From Bacteroidota bacterium (GTDB lineage: Bacteria; Bacteroidota; Bacteroidia; Cytophagales; Cyclobacteriaceae), in NCBI GenBank assembly GCA_023417065.1, contig JAEZGH010000024.1, positions 1 to 34,793 of the forward strand: DNA of 34,793 nucleotides, read 5' to 3'. The notes under the pieces were generated by a model, which was given only the letters and a program-made list of their open reading frames with translations, made no database searches and was not told where the DNA came from. Both the position numbers and the translations under genes were made by a program. Numbering within the stretch: position 1 is the first letter of the stretch; each line of letters starts with the position of its first letter. Below are positions 31,521-34,793 of the stretch, piece after piece.

Positions 31521-33800
31521 ATGGAGAAAATTCTATATCTGTTACCGGGTTTCGGCGTGCTGGGACTTCTGTTCGTGTTCTGGCGGAGTGCCTGGGTGTC
31601 TAAACAGGATGCCGGGTCCGACAAAATGAAGAAGATTGCCGGCCACATTGCCGAAGGAGCAATGGCCTTCCTCAAAGCCGAGTACAAAATCCTTGCAATA
31701 TTCGTAATCTGTGTGGCTGTCCTTCTGGGCGTTACAGCCAATAGCGAAACCTCCTCTCCTCTTGTGGGTGTTTCCTTTATCCTGGGTGCGTTCTGTTCAG
31801 CCCTGGCCGGCTTTATCGGAATGCGCGTGGCAACAAAAGCCAACGTTCGCACTACGAACGCTGCCCGCACCAGCCTTGGCAAAGCCCTCGAAGTTGCTTT
31901 CGCCGGCGGTACGGTAATGGGTATGGGTGTCGTTGGCCTTGGTGTCCTCGGCCTCAGCGTCCTGTTCATCGTTTATCAGAGTATGTTTGATAGCGTGAAT
32001 CAGGTACTCACCGTAATTACCGGATTCTCTTTCGGTGCTTCATCAATCGCGCTTTTCGCCCGTGTGGGTGGGGGTATCTATACCAAAGCTGCTGACGTGG
32101 GCGCTGACCTCGTGGGTAAAGTTGAAGCCGGGATCCCTGAAGATCACCCTCTCAACCCCGCAACTATTGCGGATAACGTGGGTGACAACGTGGGTGACGT
32201 TGCAGGTATGGGCGCCGACCTCTTTGAATCATATGTCGGTTCAATCGTAGGTTCCATGGTTCTTGGAGCCGCTTTCATGGTTCCGGGATTCAGCGATAAC
32301 TTCAATGGACTTTCTGCTGTACTCCTTCCCCTGGTACTCGCCGGTGTAGGTATCGTAATGTCTTTCATTGGAACGTTCTTCGTTCGCGTTAAAGAAGGCG
32401 GCGATCCTCAAAAGGCCCTCAACGCCGGAGAATTTGTCTCTTCCGGTATTATGATCATCGCATCCTACTTCATCATCACCTGGATGCTTCCTGCCTCATG
32501 GCAGTTCACTGACCCTCTTTATTCCGATGCGAACGGCAACCCGTTGGTTCGCGAAATGACCGCCGTTGGTGTATTCTGGGCTACGGTTATTGGTCTCGTG
32601 GGCGGTTTGCTTGTCGGACTTATCACCGAGTATTACACAGGTATGGGCAAGAAGCCGGTACTTTCTATCGTACGTCAGTCTTCTACAGGTGCGGCGACAA
32701 ACATCATCGCTGGTCTTGGTGTTGGTATGATGTCTACCGCTTTGCCAATCGTGATTATTGCATTAGCCATTATCGGGGCATTCCATTTTGGAGGTCTTTA
32801 TGGTATTGCTATCGCGGCTGTTGGTATGCTCTCAAACCTCGGGATTCAGCTTGCAGTTGATGCCTACGGTCCTATTTCAGATAACGCAGGTGGTATTGCT
32901 GAGATGTCAGAACTTCCCAAGGAAGTACGTCAGCGTACAGATAAGCTTGACGCTGTAGGAAATACTACCGCAGCGATCGGAAAAGGATTTGCTATCGCCT
33001 CTGCGGCGCTTACGGCGCTTGCCCTTTTCGGAGCCTTCATGACCACAGCGCGTCTGGGTTCCATCGACGTGTCAAAGGCCAATGTTATGGCCGGATTGTT
33101 CATCGGTGGTATGCTGCCCTTCGTGTTCTCAGCACTGGCAATGGGCGCGGTTGGTCGCGCAGCAATGTCGATGATCGAAGAAGTAAGACGTCAGTTCAAC
33201 TCGATCCCTGCGTTGAAGGCAGCTCTTGATGCAATGCGTAGAAACGGCGACAAGGACCTGAAAGACTGGTCAGCCGATGATCAGCGTATCTTCGCCGAGG
33301 CCGATGGCAAAGCTGAATACGGCAAGTGCGTTGAAATATCAACGAAGGCAGCTATCCGCGAAATGGTGTTGCCAGGTCTGATGGCAGTCGTTGTACCTGT
33401 TCTTATCGCATTCCTGCCCGGCCTTGGTGTAGAGGCTCTCGGCGGTATGCTCGCAGGTGTAACCGTGTCAGGGGTATTGATGGCTATTTTCCAGTCCAAC
33501 GCCGGTGGCGCGTGGGACAATGCCAAGAAGAGCTTTGAAGAAGGCGTTGAAATCAACGGTCAGATGTACTACAAGAAATCGGATCCGCACAAGGCTGCTG
33601 TCGTTGGTGACACGGTCGGCGATCCTTTCAAAGATACTTCCGGCCCGTCCCTGAACATCCTCCTCAAGCTGATGTCTGTGGTCGCGCTTGTTATTGCACC
33701 TCTGCTGGTGGACAACGAGCCTGCGGCTGACAGAGCTGAGAACAACAAAGAAAAAACTGAACAAGTAAGTGAGCTGAAAGACGACGTAGTGAAGAACTAA
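31521..33800 (+). CDS. hppA: Membrane-bound ion-translocating pyrophosphatase, K+-dependent type
   Basis: Couples hydrolysis of pyrophosphate to export of H+ and/or Na+ across the inner membrane. It has 759 aa with about 16 transmembrane helices. Catalytic acidic motifs are visible: DNVGDNVGDVAGMGADLFES from residue 218, DAYGPISDNAGGIAEMSELP, and VVGDTVGDPFKDTSGPSLNI near the C-terminus. The segment DAVGNTTAAIGKG has Ala484 where K+-independent enzymes have Lys, so this is the K+-activated class, in which many members pump Na+. The exact ion cannot be fixed by eye. The charged tail (about residues 735-759) is unusual but plausible. Flanked by a strong promoter and a strong terminator, it is monocistronic. 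Confidence 0.96.
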   Translation: MEKILYLLPGFGVLGLLFVFWRSAWVSKQDAGSDKMKKIAGHIAEGAMAFLKAEYKILAIFVICVAVLLGVTANSETSSPLVGVSFILGAFCSALAGFIGMRVATKANVRTTNAARTSLGKALEVAFAGGTVMGMGVVGLGVLGLSVLFIVYQSMFDSVNQVLTVITGFSFGASSIALFARVGGGIYTKAADVGADLVGKVEAGIPEDHPLNPATIADNVGDNVGDVAGMGADLFESYVGSIVGSMVLGAAFMVPGFSDNFNGLSAVLLPLVLAGVGIVMSFIGTFFVRVKEGGDPQKALNAGEFVSSGIMIIASYFIITWMLPASWQFTDPLYSDANGNPLVREMTAVGVFWATVIGLVGGLLVGLITEYYTGMGKKPVLSIVRQSSTGAATNIIAGLGVGMMSTALPIVIIALAIIGAFHFGGLYGIAIAAVGMLSNLGIQLAVDAYGPISDNAGGIAEMSELPKEVRQRTDKLDAVGNTTAAIGKGFAIASAALTALALFGAFMTTARLGSIDVSKANVMAGLFIGGMLPFVFSALAMGAVGRAAMSMIEEVRRQFNSIPALKAALDAMRRNGDKDLKDWSADDQRIFAEADGKAEYGKCVEISTKAAIREMVLPGLMAVVVPVLIAFLPGLGVEALGGMLAGVTVSGVLMAIFQSNAGGAWDNAKKSFEEGVEINGQMYYKKSDPHKAAVVGDTVGDPFKDTSGPSLNILLKLMSVVALVIAPLLVDNEPAADRAENNKEKTEQVSELKDDVVKN

Positions 33801-33820
33801 CGGCTGCCTCTCCTCACTTT

Positions 33821-33853
33821 AAAAGGGTCCTTGACAGCAAGGACCCTTTTTTT
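33821..33853 (+). terminator. Intrinsic terminator of hppA
   Basis: A perfect 12-bp stem AAAAGGGTCCTT / AAGGACCCTTTT around GACAGC, ending in a run of seven T in total. It lies 20 bp after the hppA stop. Confidence 0.94.
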
Positions 33854-33999
33854 ATGTTCAGTTTCCCGTCGGTAAACCTGCCGTCAGTTCCGAATAAAGC
33901 CTGTCGCGTCGCTTGACAGGCACTTGTAAGTATTGCTAACGATTCGTACGAAAAGTCGGCATACCATTTTCTAAATTGGGCAAAAAGCATCATACCTAT

Positions 34000-34440
34000 A
34001 TGCAAATTAATTGGTTTTCGACCCTCATTCTGTTGCTTGCGGTTTCCTCTCCGACGGCATTATGGGGCCAGACCATTACCGGCAAATGGATGACAATCGA
34101 CGACGAAACCGGTGAGGAGCGATCTATTATCGAGATTTATCAGAAAGGCGATTTACTGTTCGGGAAGGTCTTGCGCGCATTCCCGAAAAAAGGCAACGAT
34201 CAGGATCCCTCATGCGATAAGTGCCCCCCCGACGATCCGCGTCACAAGAAAAAGGTTGTGGGCATGGACATCATCCGCAACATGAAGAAGCAAGGCGACT
34301 ACTACGGCGGTGGAGATATCCTCGATCCGGGGGTCGGCAAAGTTTACAAGTGCAAGATGTGGCTTGAAGGTAAAGACCTGAAAGTTCGGGGTTACTGGGG
34401 TGTATTCTATCGCACCCAAACCTGGAAACGCCTTGATTAG
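34000..34440 (+). CDS. DUF2147-family exported protein
   Basis: 146 aa from ATG 34000 (MQINWFSTLILLLAVSSPTALWG); the upstream in-frame TTG at 33976 lies in a promoter-like TAAATTGG and was rejected. A signal peptide is cleaved after about residue 23. The mature part has ITGKWMTIDDETGEERSIIEIY, LFGKVLRAF, the CDKCPPDDPRHKKKVVGMDI segment with a Cys pair, and GGGDILDPGVGKVYKCKMWLE, the characteristic DUF2147 order (lipocalin-like beta barrel). The function is unknown; family members are periplasmic or surface proteins of Bacteroidetes and Proteobacteria. The gene stands alone. Confidence 0.88.
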   Translation: MQINWFSTLILLLAVSSPTALWGQTITGKWMTIDDETGEERSIIEIYQKGDLLFGKVLRAFPKKGNDQDPSCDKCPPDDPRHKKKVVGMDIIRNMKKQGDYYGGGDILDPGVGKVYKCKMWLEGKDLKVRGYWGVFYRTQTWKRLD

Positions 34441-34511
34441 GAAAGAACAGTCCTGCTAACAGTCATAAGAGAAAAAAAATCCACAGGAACAGGTTACAAA
34501 GTATTACGATC

Positions 34512-34793
34512 ATGGTATACAGGTTGAGTTCAGGCGTAAATGATAAAGAGCTTTTCGAACGCATCTGCAAGGGTGATGAGAAAGCGTTGGAGGTAATATA
34601 CAAGAAGTATTACCGGATGATGACCAAGATGGTGATCACCAACAGCGGGACTGAAGAAGAGGCCCGCGATGTTTATCAGGAAGCTCTGATCGTATTCTGG
34701 CAGAAGGCCGTTTCCGGAAACCTGGTACTGACTTCAAAAATCAGCACCTATATCTATAGCATATGCCAGAACCTTTGGCGTAAGGAACTGGAT
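34512..34793 (+). CDS. RNA polymerase sigma factor, sigma-70/ECF family (3' truncated by window)
   Basis: The frame from ATG 34512 stays open to the last base (94 codons). It reads DKELFERICKGDEKALEVIY, then MTKMVITNSGTEEEARDVYQ and EALIVFWQKAVSGN, the region 1.2/2 pattern of ECF sigma factors (GDE.AL..IY..Y, then EA.DV.QE..I..W). ISTYIYSICQNLWRKELD fits region 2.4. Region 4 lies beyond the window. Such factors often have anti-sigma or effector partners next door, which cannot be judged here. Confidence 0.88.
   Translation, partial: MVYRLSSGVNDKELFERICKGDEKALEVIYKKYYRMMTKMVITNSGTEEEARDVYQEALIVFWQKAVSGNLVLTSKISTYIYSICQNLWRKELD

Overview
The window looks like a chromosomal segment from a Bacteroidetes of the Cytophagales type. 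The signs are a SusC/SusD outer-membrane import pair with accessory lipoproteins, the small ribosomal protein THX, a fused ThrA, a K+-dependent membrane pyrophosphatase, almost no Shine-Dalgarno sequences, and promoters of the form TTTG-N19-TAnnTTTG (clearest before hppA). The genus cannot be fixed by eye.

Layout. 1-135: 3' end of an aldo/keto reductase. 375-7343 (+): susC, susD, a HExxH zinc metallohydrolase lipoprotein and a DUF4302 lipoprotein, packed as one import operon. 7445-8857 (+): a Calx-beta lipoprotein, closed by a two-way terminator at 8875-8912. 8991-17362 (-): a complete tryptophan operon in the order THX - trpL leader - trpE-G-D-C-F-B-A - DAHP synthase - YffB/ArsC-like protein. 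17489-19706 (+): a small unknown protein, ACMSD (an enzyme of tryptophan breakdown) and an exported TPR/zinc-finger protein. 19803-22367 (+): trhO, mog and an M23 peptidase with a terminator. 22368-24814: mostly non-coding, interrupted by pcm, and full of DNA structure. 24815-25258 (+): gtrA. 25230-30226 (-): thrL leader, thrA, thrB, thrC. 30406-31310 (+): an acyl-CoA thioesterase and a small protein vaguely like the psi subunit of DNA polymerase III. 31521-33800 (+): hppA. 34000-34440 (+): a DUF2147 protein. 34512 to the end: the start of a sigma-70-family factor.

Main discoveries. Both amino-acid operons carry leader peptides too short or too hidden for ordinary gene calling. Between THX and trpE lies an 18-codon peptide with three consecutive Trp codons. 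It is followed by a 9-bp hairpin, a competing 9-bp antiterminator pairing and a 13-bp terminator with seven U: a complete classical ribosome-mediated attenuator. Upstream of thrA a short peptide ends in T-S-I-T-T-T-T-G, the kind of Thr/Ile run that senses charged tRNAs, but I do not see a convincing U-tract terminator there.

Other structure. Several intergenic gaps contain degenerate repeats with a seven-base period but different sequences (CTTGAAA in two trp gaps, TTTCTGA after pcm and after the 8.9-kb terminator, CCGGTTG-like in 23.96-24.72 kb). The gene-poor zone also holds two perfect DnaA boxes immediately before pcm, an 11-bp direct-repeat array bounded by 11-bp inverted repeats, and a perfect 16-bp palindrome. 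Several start codons were moved downstream to ATG because the longer readings begin at weak codons, have no homology, or run through promoters or repeats.
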